From assembly GCA_022432975.1 (NCBI GenBank), contig CM039506.1, positions 11,226,831 to 11,290,830 of the forward strand: a stretch of 64,000 nt of DNA, given 5' to 3'. Shown here piece after piece: positions 11,446 to 23,094 of this stretch. Source of the stretch: Begonia masoniana. Its lineage: Eukaryota; Streptophyta; Magnoliopsida; Cucurbitales; Begoniaceae. Each line of letters starts with the position of its first letter. Positions within the stretch are counted from its first letter, which is position 1. The notes beneath the pieces were generated by a model, which had not been told where the DNA came from, did not search any database, and saw only the letters and a list, made by a program, of their open reading frames with translations. The position numbers and the translations under genes were made by a program.

Positions 11446-12109
11446 TTACTTTACCAAATTGTCATCTTCTTCCACATTGATTGTAGCTTGAAGATTCTCA
11501 TAAAAATTGACATTAACAGATTCTTCAACAACTATAGTCCTTTTGTTAAAGACGCTATAAACCTTACTGGATAGGGAATAACCAAGAAAAATTCCAAGGT
11601 CAGATTTGGAATCGAATTTTTCCAAGTTATTTTTGGTGTTTAGTATGAAACACTTACAACCAAAGGCTCTAAAGTATTTGACAGTAGGGATTTTTCTATT
11701 CCAAAGTTCATAAGGGGTTTTCTCTAGAATAGGTCTTATGGAGACCTGATTTAGAACATAGCATGCTGTTGAGACAGCTTCTGCCCAAAAATATTTTGGA
11801 AGGGAGTTCTCGTTGAGCATGGTCCGAGTAAGCTCTTGAAGAGACCTATTCTTCCTCTCAACAACACCATTCTGTTGAGGAGTTCTAGGGGATGAGAAAT
11901 TTTGCTCAATTCCATGTTTGAGGCACAAGAGTTCAAATTGCTCATTCTCAAATTCTCCACCATGATCACTACGAATAGCAACAATGGTGAGCTCCTTTTT
12001 ATTTTGAACTCTCTTCCTAAAGATAGAGAAGGTATCAAAAGTTTCATCATTTGACTTTAGAAAGAATACCTAAATGAATCTAGAGATATCATCTACAATG
12101 ACAAAGGCA
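11446..12109 (-). pseudogene. Sirevirus integrase core and C-terminal part
   Basis: Contains the copia integrase core: VVIMVENLRMSN is a frame-shifted trace of the second catalytic Asp region. From 11928 the open frame reads CLKHGIEQNFSSPRTPQQNG and VVERKNRSLQELTRTML (the catalytic Glu block), then YELWNRKIPTVKYFRAFGC and LGIFLGYSLSSKVYSVFN. A frameshift lies near 11930, and the frame ends in a stop at the 11446 border instead of running into RT. The N-terminal part, with the zinc-binding region, is across the solo LTR at 14785-15429. Flanking TAATG repeats at 12110-12114 and 14780-14784 join the two. Confidence 0.85.
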
Positions 12110-12114
12110 TAATG

Positions 12115-14779
12115 TGTGACGACCCTAATACTGTACCCAATTTCCCGTACATATTTTTTTTATCTTTATATCCTAAATAAATCTCGTACGTGTGAGCGGA
12201 ATTAAACCTTTTAATTCGGAATCGAAATTCATTTAGTAAGTCGTTTAAAACAAATACTAAAACAATTGAAATTTAAAACAATTACATCAATTAAAACTAT
12301 TAATTGATTAAAAATAAAACTTAAAATAAAACTTATAATTAAAGAAACTATCGGCCGAGGATAAAAAGGGATTTTCATCCCTATATCCAGTGGCGATCAG
12401 TCGCCCATAAAGGGGGCGACTGATCTCCCTTCGGCTATTGCAACAGGCGAATAGTCGCCTGTTGCAAATCGCCTGTGGCGACTGATCGCCACAGTTTGTG
12501 GCGATCAGTCGCCACGCTCTCTGGATTTTTCCAGAGAGCGGCGACCATGAGGGGCGATTGATCCCCTCTTTAGGAGATCAATCGCCACCCTCCCTGGAAA
12601 TTCAATTCCAGGGAGTGTCCCCTCCCTGTTTCCTATTCTCTTCCTCTTCAACACACACTCAACTACATCAACACACTTCACAATTCCATCAACAAATTCT
12701 ATATAACTCTCAATCATAACTTTTCAACAATTTACTCACTCACAAACCTATTGATTTCTCATTTGCCAATCACCCAAAATAAATGACTATTACACGTTAA
12801 AAGCGTAACCTAAGTTCATAAAAGCAAATCGCATGGATATGTTTAAAAACTATACATTTCCTCCTGTTTTAAATCACTTACAATTCAAATAAAACTTTAC
12901 CAAATCAATTTATAAACAAGTTTTCAAAGCGTTTAAAACCTCAAAAGTAAACCTATCCACTATCAGATCCAAACACCCTAAAATGTTTCTATACAACCAT
13001 TGGCCCGACAATTCCCAAAAAAACCTCAAAACATCTAACCATGAGTCCCACGGGTCAAAATACGCCTCGACTGCGCCAGCACACTCCCGCAACCATCCTC
13101 CGTCAACTGTGTAACTCCTCAGGTGGAGGGATCTCATCCTCACCTATGTCGAAATCACCTACACCATACAGACACACTATGAGATAAAAATCTCAGTAAG
13201 ACTCGTAAATATAAATGCATGCTGTGCGTGTGAGCTCATAAACCATGCGTCATTTTCTTTACTTTATTATGCACTGTAGGTGTCACCGAGATCCTATCCC
13301 TCTAACCGGAGAGAGCTCATCCAGCGAGCGGACTACTCTTTCCAGCTAGAGGAGGGGGGTGCACGCTTACAACACGTACAGCCGTGCCTGAGCCTCACCT
13401 CGCGTGACTTGTAAACTGTAAACTGTAAACTGTAAACTGTAAACTGTATGAGTACAATATAGATGTGGTATTGTGACAGATCCTTTCGAGCCTACACAAT
13501 AGATCAATAGCCCCTCTCCAGGCCACATGGCCATTTTCTGTAAAACGTGGTGCGGAAATTCATTTTCTATGCATAACTGGAAACCGTGATGCGTGAGCAG
13601 TTGAATATGACATAAGGTAAGCAATCACATATATAACATCAAGACTATAAATACATAACCTATAACCTATAAAACCACTAAACCTGTCTACCCAACCAAA
13701 GCAAATAAACATACGCATCTCCAAAACTCCTCAAGACGACGTCGACGTATGGTGTAGATCAATCGGTCAACGCAAGTCACGAGAACTTACCTCGTATGCG
13801 CTGAACTTCGAGCTTCGTCCACGAGCGTCGTTCACCTAAGGCAATTCAGAACGATCGACGTTAAAACGAGTTTAAGCTTCTAAATGTCCAAATTGACAAA
13901 ACCTTAACTAAAGAAATTTCCTAAAGCTTTAATCCAATTCATTGAGCTATTTCATTGAGCAATATACGCTCGGAACCTTAAATCCCAAAATACGAGTTTT
14001 TCCTAAAATCTCGAATTTTCACAAAATCTTACATTCGTCCTAAATCAATTAAGTTCGTCCAATAACGTTCAATATGTTCACTATATCCTTAATTACGGCA
14101 AACCTATCGATTTCGAACCCTAAATCGGATTTTTAACAAAAACCCTAACGAAACCCTAATGCCTTAACTCCGTGAAAACTGGAAACTAACGCTCCGAAAT
14201 CATAGATTCTTACCTAGGGTTGCGAGAGGAGGAGAAATCGCAAAGAAAACGAGACGAACGGAGCACGAATCGGAGGTCGGAATGGAAGAGACGTCGACGG
14301 CAGAGAGAAAATGCTCTCTGGCGGTTTCGTGAAGAACAGAGAAGAAGAAGAAGTGAGGGAGAAGAAGAAAAGCTTTTGATTTAATATAATTTGGTTTGAG
14401 AAATTACCAAAATACCCTTAGCTCTCATTTCTATTTGTTTCGTCCTTCGTTCCGTTAATTGGCTAGCTATTTGGTTTCACCAAATCTCCTATTTCACCAA
14501 TAAGTCCAACTTATTATTTGTGATTTATTAAAACTGTCCGTTTGCAAATCGGACCTCGTTTACTATTTTTTACAAAAACGTCCTTTATATTACGAGAAAC
14601 GTAATTACTCGAAATATAGCATTGTTACTCCGAAAAATCCTGTAAATTTCTTAAAATCCATATTAATAATTAGGATTCTAATGATGCTTTCTTTTCGTAA
14701 AACGAGCTTGATTTGATATATTTACAAAAATGTCATCTCATAATATAATATTAATATTTCGTACAAGCCGGGTATTACA
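12115..14779 (-). mobile_element. Solo LTR (minus), second LTR family, 5-bp TSD TAATG
   Basis: Starts TGTGACGACCC and ends GGGTATTACA, flanked by TAATG at 12110-12114 and 14780-14784. It has no internal coding region, primer site or polypurine tract. Related by its ends and by GCGATC-type repeats to 40504-42880 and 61959-64000. Sense-strand leader features: donor near 13792 (GAGGTAAGTTCTC), pairing arms 13746-13758 and 13158-13170, a GAGAT-loop-ATCTC hairpin near 13180-13195, and an AT-rich TATA-like stretch near 14380-14395. A short run of a TGTAAACTG-type repeat lies at 13410-13447. Confidence 0.9.
12376..12612. repeat. GC-rich palindromic zone of GCGATC/TCGCC hairpins
   Basis: Alternating short inverted repeats such as GGCGATCAGTCGCC and GGCGACTGATCGCC, with longer palindromes CTCTCTGGATTTTTCCAGAG and TCCCTGGAAATTCAATTCCA. 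It sits near the sense 3' end of its LTR, where other LTR families carry minisatellites. Equivalent zones are at 40735-40922 and 62165-62385. Confidence 0.85.
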
Positions 14780-14784
14780 TAATG

Positions 14785-15429
14785 TTTGCCTCCTAGACTA
14801 GCAATGTTTGAAGGACCGAAAAGGTCCATGTGAAGTAGTTGTAGAGGATTGGATGTAGAAATTACATTATTTGATGCAAAGAAACTTTTGATTTGCTTGC
14901 CCATTTGGCAAGCTTCACAAATTTTATCCTTCTCGAAGGATATTTTTGGAATCCCTCTAACTAAATTATTCTTAATAATCTTAGCTAAAGTATCCATACC
15001 TACGTGTCCTAGTTTTCTATGCCAAGTCCAACTATCAACAAGTAAGTTTACGGCAAAATATTTTTCATCAACACAATAAATGTGGTCTAAGTCAATTGTA
15101 TAAACATTTTCTTTCCTATAGCCAATAAATAAAACTTTACCGCTTGAGCTATCTTTAATGGTACATAATTTAGATTTGAATGCTACTTTATACCCTTTAT
15201 CACATAATTGACTAATACTTAATAAATTGTGCTTTAACCTTTTTACTAATAAAATATTTTCAATGATGTAGTTAGAAGGATTACTTATATTGCCAATGCC
15301 AACAATTTTGCCCTTTTGATTTTCACCGAATGTGACATTCTCTTTCTTCTTGTTGACTATGGCAAACTTTGAGGAGTCTCCCGTCATGTGTCTTGAGCAC
15401 CCGCTATCTAGGTACCACTGGTTCTTCAT
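14785..15429 (-). pseudogene. Sirevirus protease and integrase zinc-binding region
   Basis: From 15429: MKNQWYLDSGCSRHMTGD, the copia protease signature with catalytic DSG, then LVKRLKHNLLSISQLCDKGY. The GAG-pre-integrase/HHCC region follows (WTWHRKLGHVGMDTLAKI, then KICEACQMGKQIKSFF) and the start of the integrase core (LLHMDLFGP, first catalytic Asp), running to the TAATG border. The 14722-14779 end of the open frame belongs to the LTR. The protease motif looks intact. A stop separates it from Gag upstream near 15430-15460. Confidence 0.88.
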
Positions 15430-16084
15430 GGGAGAATACTCAGCCTACAAAACACAAGATCAAGTTGTCTTCTTTGGTACCCCAACCTTTTGGGTCCTAA
15501 CGTTAGGTTTGGTTCCCTCAGAAACCCATTGCAATTTAGGAGCTACTCTAGATTTGCTAAATTTTAGGGGACATACAAAAGATTTATGTCCTATTAAGTT
15601 ACATGTATGACATGTAGGTGGTTTAACAAAGAAGTTTTTATACACTTTATTTTTGTTAGATCCTTCATACTCGATTCCTGCCTTATCAAATGTAACTCTC
15701 TGACTGCCTAACAGCATGTTTAAGTTTTTGCTACCGTCAGTAAATTTAAGAACAATGTTATTCAAATTTTCATTTCTACTTTTAAGATCGTTTATCTCTT
15801 TTTTCATGCAAATTACACTCCTTAGCATGCTTTTCAACCAAGTTTGCATTTTCCTTTTTTAAAGAGTTGTATTTAGATTTAAGCATATTATATTGTTTAA
15901 CTAAGTCATTGAATGCATCAACTAGATCACTATCATTAGTTTCATTATCACTAGAAGAGGAACTAACCTCATTTTCGTGTGCCATGAAGCAAAGATTGGC
16001 GACTTCCTCATCTTCTGAAGAAGTGTCACTCTCACTGTCATCCCATGTAGCTTTCATGGCCCTCTTCTTGAATCGCTTGGGACC
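15430..16084 (-). pseudogene. Sirevirus Gag C-terminal part with zinc knuckle
   Basis: Two overlapping frames joined by a frameshift near 15790-15840. The upstream frame has the acidic, serine-rich DDSESDTSSEDEEVANLCFM stretch and a probable coiled coil (DLVKQYNMLKSKYNSLKKE). The downstream frame has a CX2CX4HX4C zinc knuckle (CHTCNLIGHKSFVC) and a basic tail. This long Gag C-terminus with a second, late knuckle fits Sireviruses. It is cut upstream by the solo LTR at 16090; CTTCT repeats at 16085-16089 and 18239-18243 mark the join. Confidence 0.85.
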
Positions 16085-16089
16085 CTTCT

Positions 16090-18238
16090 TGTAACGTCCC
16101 AAATTAAATAAACACAGTTCGTTACTCATAATACTGAACCACACAATGACATTCAGAGAAAATTTCAAAATCTCACTCAACGGTCAAAGTTTGACCCTTA
16201 AAATGTTAAAACTTGAAGCGGAAATTCATTTGTATAAAACGACATTTATTAACTAATTAAAATATTAAAGACAATTGGTTGAAAGAAAACAAAACAAAAC
16301 AGAACACGTCCACCGCTGAATAGTTCCAGCGATAGAAGTAGAGACATAATAGTCTCGGTGGTAGAAACGAGAATATAAGGCATCTACTGCTAAACAGTGA
16401 CAGTCGAACGACACGTCGACTGCCCACATCCACCGCTCAAGAGACAAAAGACATCTACTGCTAAACAGTGACAGTCGAACGACACGTCGACTAACCACAT
16501 CCACCGCTCACGAAACATCGATAAAATCCTAAGTACGACAGTAATCCTCAGCATCCACCGATCACAAAACGATAAAATCTATTACTCACGTCCACCGATC
16601 ACAAAACGATAAAAATCTATTACTCTCATCTACGCTCACATCCACCGATCACAAAACGACAAAACCTAATACTCACTTCTACGCTCACATCCACCGATCA
16701 CAAAATGAAAAAACCTAATACTCACATCCACCGGTCACAAAACGACAAAACCTAATATTCACTTCTATGCTCACATCCACCGATCACAAAACGACAAAAC
16801 CTAATACTCACATCCACCGGTCACAAAACGACAAAACCTAATACTCACATCCACCGGTGGACTACATCCGCCGATAGACAATAATACTCAACGTCCACTG
16901 GTGGACTACATCCACTGATCGACAATAACACTCAACATAACAGCATATCAACCATTTTCACTCTAAACAAAGAAAAACTCCGACTACCAAAAGAGTTTGT
17001 ACATTTGACTGAAAATCGTTCAAAACAACATAAGTCCACAACTTTCTAAAATACCCAGCAAAGCAACTACCTCTAAACCAAATCATGTTTTTCATACTCA
17101 GAACAAGAAAACCATAAAGTTGTTAAAAACATCAAAACTACTAATTTTATTAAAACCCTCTGCACACTTCCACAAAACACTTCACCACTGAAACTTCATA
17201 TATAGACAATAGTTAAACCGCCTCATCAGAACACCAAACTGTGGCATTGAAGTGCTCCCCCAACTAGCCTAGTCCTCAACATGCTCAGAGAACACACCTT
17301 CTGAGGCTTCTTCACCTACATCACAAAACTCATCTATTAGCCTAATGCTAAGTAAGTAAAGCAACAGTGAAATGATATGCTGAAACATAAATCCTAGACA
17401 CGCAGTTTCTATTTTCACATCTCTGTTGCATTCACGTTCTTTCACTGATCTGATCCCTCAGTTCCATTGGGAGTTGGATCATTTTTCCCAAAGTCATACA
17501 TTCTCTTCATAAATTAAGGGGCAGATTAGTTCCCTTAACAGCTGATCTGTTATATTCTGTTCATACCTTGCCATGCCATTACATGTAAATTCATTTTCGT
17601 GTTCTTTCCAAAACATGATACATGACATACAGAAAATATTTAAACAAGCATAAACCTAATGTTTTGTGATGTAGACCCGAAGACACACACATACTCTACT
17701 TACCTGACTTCTTGGGAAAAGTTGGGTTGCAAGCTATCTCGGGATTTTTCTCACCTAAAATAATAAACAGAGCGTTAATTCAATATTCACTATAACTCAT
17801 TCTAAACCATTCAGAAACCTAAGGAAGCTAACTTGGAACTCTATTAATCATGCATTCTCGGTTTATCACCTAAACCCGAACCTACTCTCATTTACAGCAT
17901 TCCAAAAACACACATTGTACTCTCTCTGCTATCTAGCCACTAAAACTCAAAAAAACTCACATAGGTTGAGGAATGGAAATCGGAGAGGAAATCGCCTGGA
18001 GAGCTCTGCTGAGCTTGAGCTGAATACCGAAAGAGGAAGTATAGAAAATAGTGGCAGCTACAGTGCATTATTCGCAAAACCTCTTTCCTTAAATAGGTTA
18101 TCACTATAAATCTCTATTTACCCTTATGTCCTTGCTTAGTCTCTCATTAACCTAATCAGTAATTTTCCCAATTTCTTCCATAAAATGTACACTATTAGTT
18201 GATAAGGTAAAATTAGTTCAATGGAATTGGGTGTTACA
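16090..18238 (-). mobile_element. Solo Tekay-type LTR (minus), TSD CTTCT
   Basis: 2149 bp from TGTAACGTCCC to GGGTGTTACA with perfect CTTCT duplications on both sides. Near 16300-16920 it has degenerate tandem repeats of about 35 bp built on CATCCACCGATCACAAAACG. Sense leader features: TTAAATAGG TATA-like box near 18093, ACATCAC-type arms near 17320 and 17665, TTGGGAG and TTAAGGG hairpins between. The predicted intron-1 donor reads ATGTGAGT here rather than AGGTAAGT. No internal region. Confidence 0.92.
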
Positions 18239-18243
18239 CTTCT

Positions 18244-18894
18244 TGCTTTGAGGAAATTCGGCCTTGATGTGTCCTGGTTTCCCGCATTCAAAACATGTAA
18301 TCTCCTTATCCTTTTGAGGCTTTTCTCCCTTTGAAAACTTCCTCCCATTCATTATTTTCCGTTGAAGGAATTTGCTAAAACTCCTCGTGATGAGAGCTAT
18401 ATCCTCATCATCATCTTCTTCCTCGGATTCCTCCTGTTTGCTTGAAGAGGCTTTGAGTGCGATATCTTTCTTTTTGTTGATCTCTTTCTCCTTGAGATCT
18501 TCCTTGTCATTGGCTCTCATGGTTATTTCATGAGTCATTAGAGAGCCAATGAGTTCTTCTAGCTTAAGAACCTTGAGATCTCTAGCCTCTTGTATAGCTG
18601 TCACTTTTGGTTGCCAGGCTCTTAGTAGGCATCTCAGAATTTTCCTGACAAGTTCTTCATTTGGATACACTCTACCAAGCAATTTTAAACCATTAGTGAT
18701 GTTAGTAAAACAAGTAAACATAGAACTAATTGATGCATCCTTTATCATGGTAAATAGTTCATACTCATGTACTAATATACTTATTTTACTTTCTTTTACT
18801 TGATTTGTTCCCTCGTGTGTAATTTCAAGTAAATGTCATATTTCTTGGCACTATCACACCCTTGAACACTGTTAAACTCGTCTCTGTTCAGTAA
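18244..18894 (-). pseudogene. Sirevirus Gag middle part with first zinc knuckle
   Basis: The open frame from 18748 reads MIKDASISSMFTCFTNITNG, then YPNEELVRKILRCLL, a conserved Gag core block, then LEELIGSLMTHEI, an acidic/lysine-rich linker and the zinc knuckle CFECGKPGHIKAEF. In this knuckle the last Cys of the usual CX2CX4HX4C is Phe, a probable inactivating change. The frame upstream of 18748 is broken. It joins 16084 across the CTTCT repeats, and 21192 across the ACAGT/ATAGT repeats. Confidence 0.82.
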
Positions 18895-18899
18895 ACAGT

Positions 18900-21186
18900 T
18901 GTAACGCCCCAAGTTTTATAAACCCGGTTCGTTACTCATAACCCGGACATAACTAATAAATTTTGGACCAATTTAAAATTTCGCTCGAAAGTCAAAGTTT
19001 GACATTTTTTTTAAAACCTCAAAACATTAAAACTTGCAGCGGAAATTCTTCTGAACAGAATAGAGTTAAGCAAAGCTATAAAAGAATGTTTAAAAAAAAA
19101 TCTGTTAAAAATATTAAGAAAGTAACTTGGCCGGAAGAGATGAAAGTTTAAGCGTGAAATACTCAAAGTTCTTAAAAGTCAAACACATCATCCGCTGAGA
19201 AAAGTCAACAAAAAAGGCAAAGACAAAACCGAAGGTTTTCACCGATGAAGTCAGCCAGATGAATCATTCATCCAACTTCTGCCGACTGCAAAACGACAAG
19301 TTTTGCTACTCGCATCTACCGATGACGTCAGCCAGATGATTCGTTCATCCAGCCTCTGCCGACTACAAGACGACAAAACTTTTACTCACGTCTTCCGATA
19401 GAACAAGCTTCATATACCGATTACAAAACGACAAAAGGCCCTTACTCACTTCTTCAGTTAGAATAGACTACATAAACCGATCACAAAACGACAAACTTCT
19501 ACTACATCATCTGATAGGTTTAATACCTGACATCCACCGATCGCTAAACGACAAAAGACTTTTACCTTCATCATCCGATGGATAAAATACTCGACATCAT
19601 CTAGTTACAAAACGACAAAAGACTTTTACCTCCATCATCTGATGGATAAAATACTCGACATACACGGTTACAAAACGACAGATTTTCTACTTATATCTTC
19701 CGATGGCATCCGATGACTTTACTGAAGACATCTTCCGATAGACAACAGAACAATAACTCTACATTTGCCGATAGACATCATCTACCGATAGATCAAAAAT
19801 ACTCAACGAAAACAACATAGCAGCAATTTCACTCTAACAAGAAAACTCCTACTACCAGTAGAGCATGAACATTTTACTAAAAATCATTCAAAACTATTTA
19901 AATCACTGTATTATTCCGAAATATGGTAAAACCACTATTAAACTGACAGAGTATCATTAACAGAAAAGTCTCAAGATGTATTCCAAAAGACATTAAAACT
20001 ACTACTGTCATAAAAACTCAACGTACTTAAATTGAAACATTGTCAACTAAACCTTCACAACTACTTACATCAGTTAAACCGCCTCGTCAGCAGCCAGTTC
20101 GATGCATGAATGCACCCCTCCAACCTGCCTAGCTCTCAACAAACTCAGAGAACACAGCTGCTGTCTTTTCTTCACCTACATCACAAAACTCATCTATTAA
20201 CCTAATGCTAAATAAGTGAAGCAATCATGAAATGAAATGCTGAAATGTAAATCTTAATCATGCAGTTTCTACTTTCTCAGCTCAGTTGCATTCACATTCA
20301 TCGTGATCTAATCTCAATATTCCATTGGGAGTGAGATCAACTCTCACAAAGTCATAAATCCTCTTCATCAATTAAGGGGCAGATTAATTCCCTTAACAGC
20401 TATCATGATCCCTAGGTTCCCTTGGGAGTGGGATCAACTCTCCCAATTTTATAAATCCACTTCATCAATTAAGAGGCGGATTAATTCCCTTAACAACTAT
20501 CATAATACGTTCTGTTCATGCCTAAATTCATTTTCGTATTCTTTCAAAACATGATGCATGACCAAATTGAAAACATTCAACATGCAGAAAACCTACTGTT
20601 TTGTGATGTAGGCCCGAGGGCACAAGCACACTTCACTTACCTGGCTCTCCAGGAAATGCTCGGTGTTGCAAACTACTTTGGGAGCTTACTCAACCTAAAA
20701 CCATGGACAGATTATTGATTAGATTTTACTAAACCTCATTCTACACTATCCAGAAGCCTAAGGAAACTAGTTTAGGAGCTTAGTTCGTTATACATCTCCG
20801 ATTACCACAAAACCCGAACTAGTTCGCTCACAGCATTCTCGAAACTCGCATTTATCCACTCCCCAAATCATCGATAGTTACCAATGCAGCAAGGAATCGA
20901 AATAGAACTCACCTAGTTTGGAGAAAAAAAATCGAATGGAAGAATCGCCTAGAGACCTCTACTGCTTGAGCTGAATACCGAGAGGGGAGAGTAGGGAAAG
21001 AATGGCGGCTACAATGCATTAAATCCAAAATCTCTTTCCTTAAATACGTTATCCACTTTATAAACTTCCAATTACCGTAATGCCCTTGCCTAGTCATCCA
21101 TTAACCCTACTTTTATTATTACCAAAAAGTGTGCCATTAATTTAAAAAAAGAATATAGAATTGGTTTGATAGAACCAGGTGTTACA
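18900..21186 (-). mobile_element. Solo Tekay-type LTR (minus), TSD ACAGT/ATAGT
   Basis: 2287 bp from TGTAACGCCCC to AGGTGTTACA. Flanks are ACAGT (18895-18899) and ATAGT (21187-21191), a duplication with one later mismatch. Its repeat zone (about 19190-19790) holds CCGATGACGTCAGCCAGATG-type and CATCATCCGATGG-type repeats. Leader motifs: ACATCAC arm near 20177, ggcccgagggc hairpin near 20608-20620, and donors near 20640 and 20910. Confidence 0.92.
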
Positions 21187-21191
21187 ATAGT

Positions 21192-21489
21192 ATATGGTGT
21201 TAATTGTCTTAGCATTTAAATTCAAATTTCTCTTATCGAACTCAGTTAATTCATGAGGGCCTTTAGGAACACTAATCTCATTCTCAATTTTCATAGCTCT
21301 ACATGGTCCATTTTCTATGATATTCCATAAATCATAATCCATAGCTTGAACAAAAATTCTCATCTTAGACTTCCAATAAACATAATCATTTCCATCAAAG
21401 AATGAAGGTCTAGTAATAGATTGGCCTTCTACATGTGAAGTGTTTGTGTTGAATGCCATTTCTAGATATGCAACTATTCTTTTAATCAC
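21192..21489 (-). pseudogene. Sirevirus Gag N-terminal part
   Basis: Open from 21489. The likely start is the ATG at about 21459-21461, giving a protein with SITRPSFFDGNDYVYWKSKM, the conserved N-terminal Gag block of Ty1/copia (DUF4219-like), then DYDLWNIIENGP. It runs into the solo LTR at 21186; Gag continues at 18894. The primer site lies about 20 bp upstream, so this is the element's true 5' coding start. Confidence 0.82.
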
Positions 21490-21510
21490 AATTAGACAAA
21501 TATTAACCTT

Positions 21511-21522
21511 TCTCTGATACCA
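21511..21522 (-). promoter_or_regulatory. Sirevirus primer-binding site
   Basis: The minus strand reads TGGTATCAGAGA, complementary to the 3' end of plant initiator Met tRNA, directly after the 5' LTR end and before Gag. It fixes the element's orientation. Confidence 0.85.
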
Positions 21523-21524
21523 AT

Positions 21525-22081
21525 TGTAGGGCCATTATTGTCTAAGAGGGGGGGGGGTGAATTAGATTTTTCTCGCTTAATCTTAGTTTACTTATTGCAA
21601 TATAAATTACTTAATATATTGTTTAGTGATTCAAAATAAATAGAGAAAGAGAGAAAGATAACACCGTGATTTTTACGTGGTTCGGCTAACCTTGCCTACG
21701 TCCACGCTCCAAGGATTTTCTCCTTGAAGATTCACTACTTCTCTTCCACGAGAAAACCTTATTGGACTTCACGGGCGCCAATCAACTGCCTTTTACACTT
21801 CGATTGATCTTCACGAGCATCAATCGCTGTTTTTACACTTCGATTACAAAATGATCAATGTAGCACTAAACTAGACTCTCGCAAAATAGAATCTCAAGTT
21901 TTTGATCTAGAGAGATACAGAGACTAGAAGAAAATTACAGGCTTGTGTGCTTGTGAGAGTTCAAAGAAAGTTTTTCAAATTAGCAAAAGTTTTTCTCTCG
22001 AGCTTGAATTCTTCTATGTATACTTGTGTCTGTAATCCGCTTCTCATTCAAAAAGGCTCCCTGTTTTCGTACAAAAATATG
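21525..22081 (-). mobile_element. Sirevirus 5' LTR, segment 1 of 3 (3' end)
   Basis: Starts TGTAGGGCC on the plus strand (inverted LTR end) with a run of nine G near 21550. It holds the ACGTGGTTCGGC block and CTTCACGAGCATCAATCGCTG repeats of Sirevirus LTRs. It is interrupted at 22082 by the plus-strand Tekay element; ATATG (22077-22081) is duplicated at 31073-31077, where the LTR resumes. Confidence 0.8.
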
Positions 22082-22218
22082 TGTATCACCCGGTTCTATC
22101 GAACCAGCTCTTTTATTATTAATAAGATACACTTGATTAGTCAATAAATTAAGTAGGGTTATTAAATAACTTGGCAAGGGCACTAGAGTAAATTACAATT
22201 TTCAAAGAGTGGATAACG

Positions 22219-22226
22219 TATTTAAG
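22219..22226 (+). promoter_or_regulatory. TATA-like box in LTR
   Basis: TATTTAAG in the context AACGTATTTAAGG, conserved at the same place in all Tekay-type LTRs here, followed about 25-30 bp later by a conserved AATGCACTGTAGCCGCCAC block that probably contains the transcription start. Confidence 0.6.
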
Positions 22227-22349
22227 GGAAGAGGGTTGGGTTTAATGCACTGTAGCCGCCACCATTTCATACCATTTCCTCTTCGGGTTTCAGCTCAGGC
22301 AGACGAGCTCTCTAGGCGATCTTCCTCGCGCGATTCACCTTCGACCTAG

Positions 22350-22567
22350 GTAAGTTTTCCATTCATCTTCTCGATATTATAGTAAGTAGATAGCGGGAGT
22401 GCAATGCGTGTGTAACTTGGTGAATGCTGTGAGTGAGCTGAGTTCGAGTTTAGTGCTGAACCAAGAATGTGCGATGGCCCGAAGTTCTAAGCTAGCTCCT
22501 TAGATTTGTGAATGGTGTGGGATGAGATTTAGTGAAGTTCTGATTAGTGTTCTGTTTATGACACTAG
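22350..22567 (+). other. Predicted leader intron 1 in LTR
   Basis: Donor CTAG|GTAAGT at 22346-22355 and acceptor TTATGACACTAG|GTGAAC at 22556-22573, 218 bp. The same pair (AG|GTRAGT and TTCTGTTTATGA..AG|GTGA) recurs in other LTR copies of both orientations. Splicing is inferred, not observed. Confidence 0.5.
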
Positions 22568-22636
22568 GTGAACAGGGATTTCAAGTAGTTGAAACCGAGC
22601 GATTTCCAGGAGACCAGGTAAGTAGAGTTTGTTTGT

Positions 22637-22660
22637 GCCTTCGGGCCTACATCACAAAAC
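22637..22660 (+). promoter_or_regulatory. UUCG hairpin plus upstream arm of long-range pairing
   Basis: GCC-TTCG-GGC at 22637-22646 forms a hairpin with the very stable C(UUCG)G tetraloop. CCTACATCACAAAAC at 22646-22660 is a perfect 15-nt reverse complement of 23118-23132. Confidence 0.7.
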
Positions 22661-22795
22661 AGTAGGATTTATGTATGTTGTGTGTTTATTTCCAGTTGTC
22701 ATGCATCATATTTTGAAATGTACGAAAATGAATTTACATGTTTTGAATCGGCAAGGAATGAACAGATTGAAACAGTACGAGAAGCAGATTTGCTG

Positions 22796-22980
22796 TTAAG
22801 GGAATTAATCCAACCCTTAATGAGCCAGTGGATTGAGGTTTTGGGGAAAGTGATCCACTTCCCAATCCTACAGGGGGATCTGAACAGTTATGAGTATTAG
22901 ATTTGCTGTTAGGGGAATTAATCCAACCCTTAACGAGCCAGTGGATATTTATACTTTGGGAGAAATGATCCAACTCCCAA
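22796..22980 (+). repeat. Four tandem hairpins inside predicted intron 2
   Basis: Alternating 25-bp inverted repeats: TTAAGGG..CCCTTAA type at 22796-22820 and 22909-22933, TTGGGGA..TTCCCAA type at 22841-22865 and 22956-22980. Related alternations of two to four hairpins occur in the other Tekay-type LTRs. Confidence 0.85.
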
Positions 22981-23094
22981 TTTCACAGGGGGATCTGTAC
23001 AGAAACGATGAATATGCAACTGAGATGAGAAAAGTAGAAACTACATGTTTAGGAATTTATGTTTCAGTATTTCATTTCATTATTGCTTTACTTG

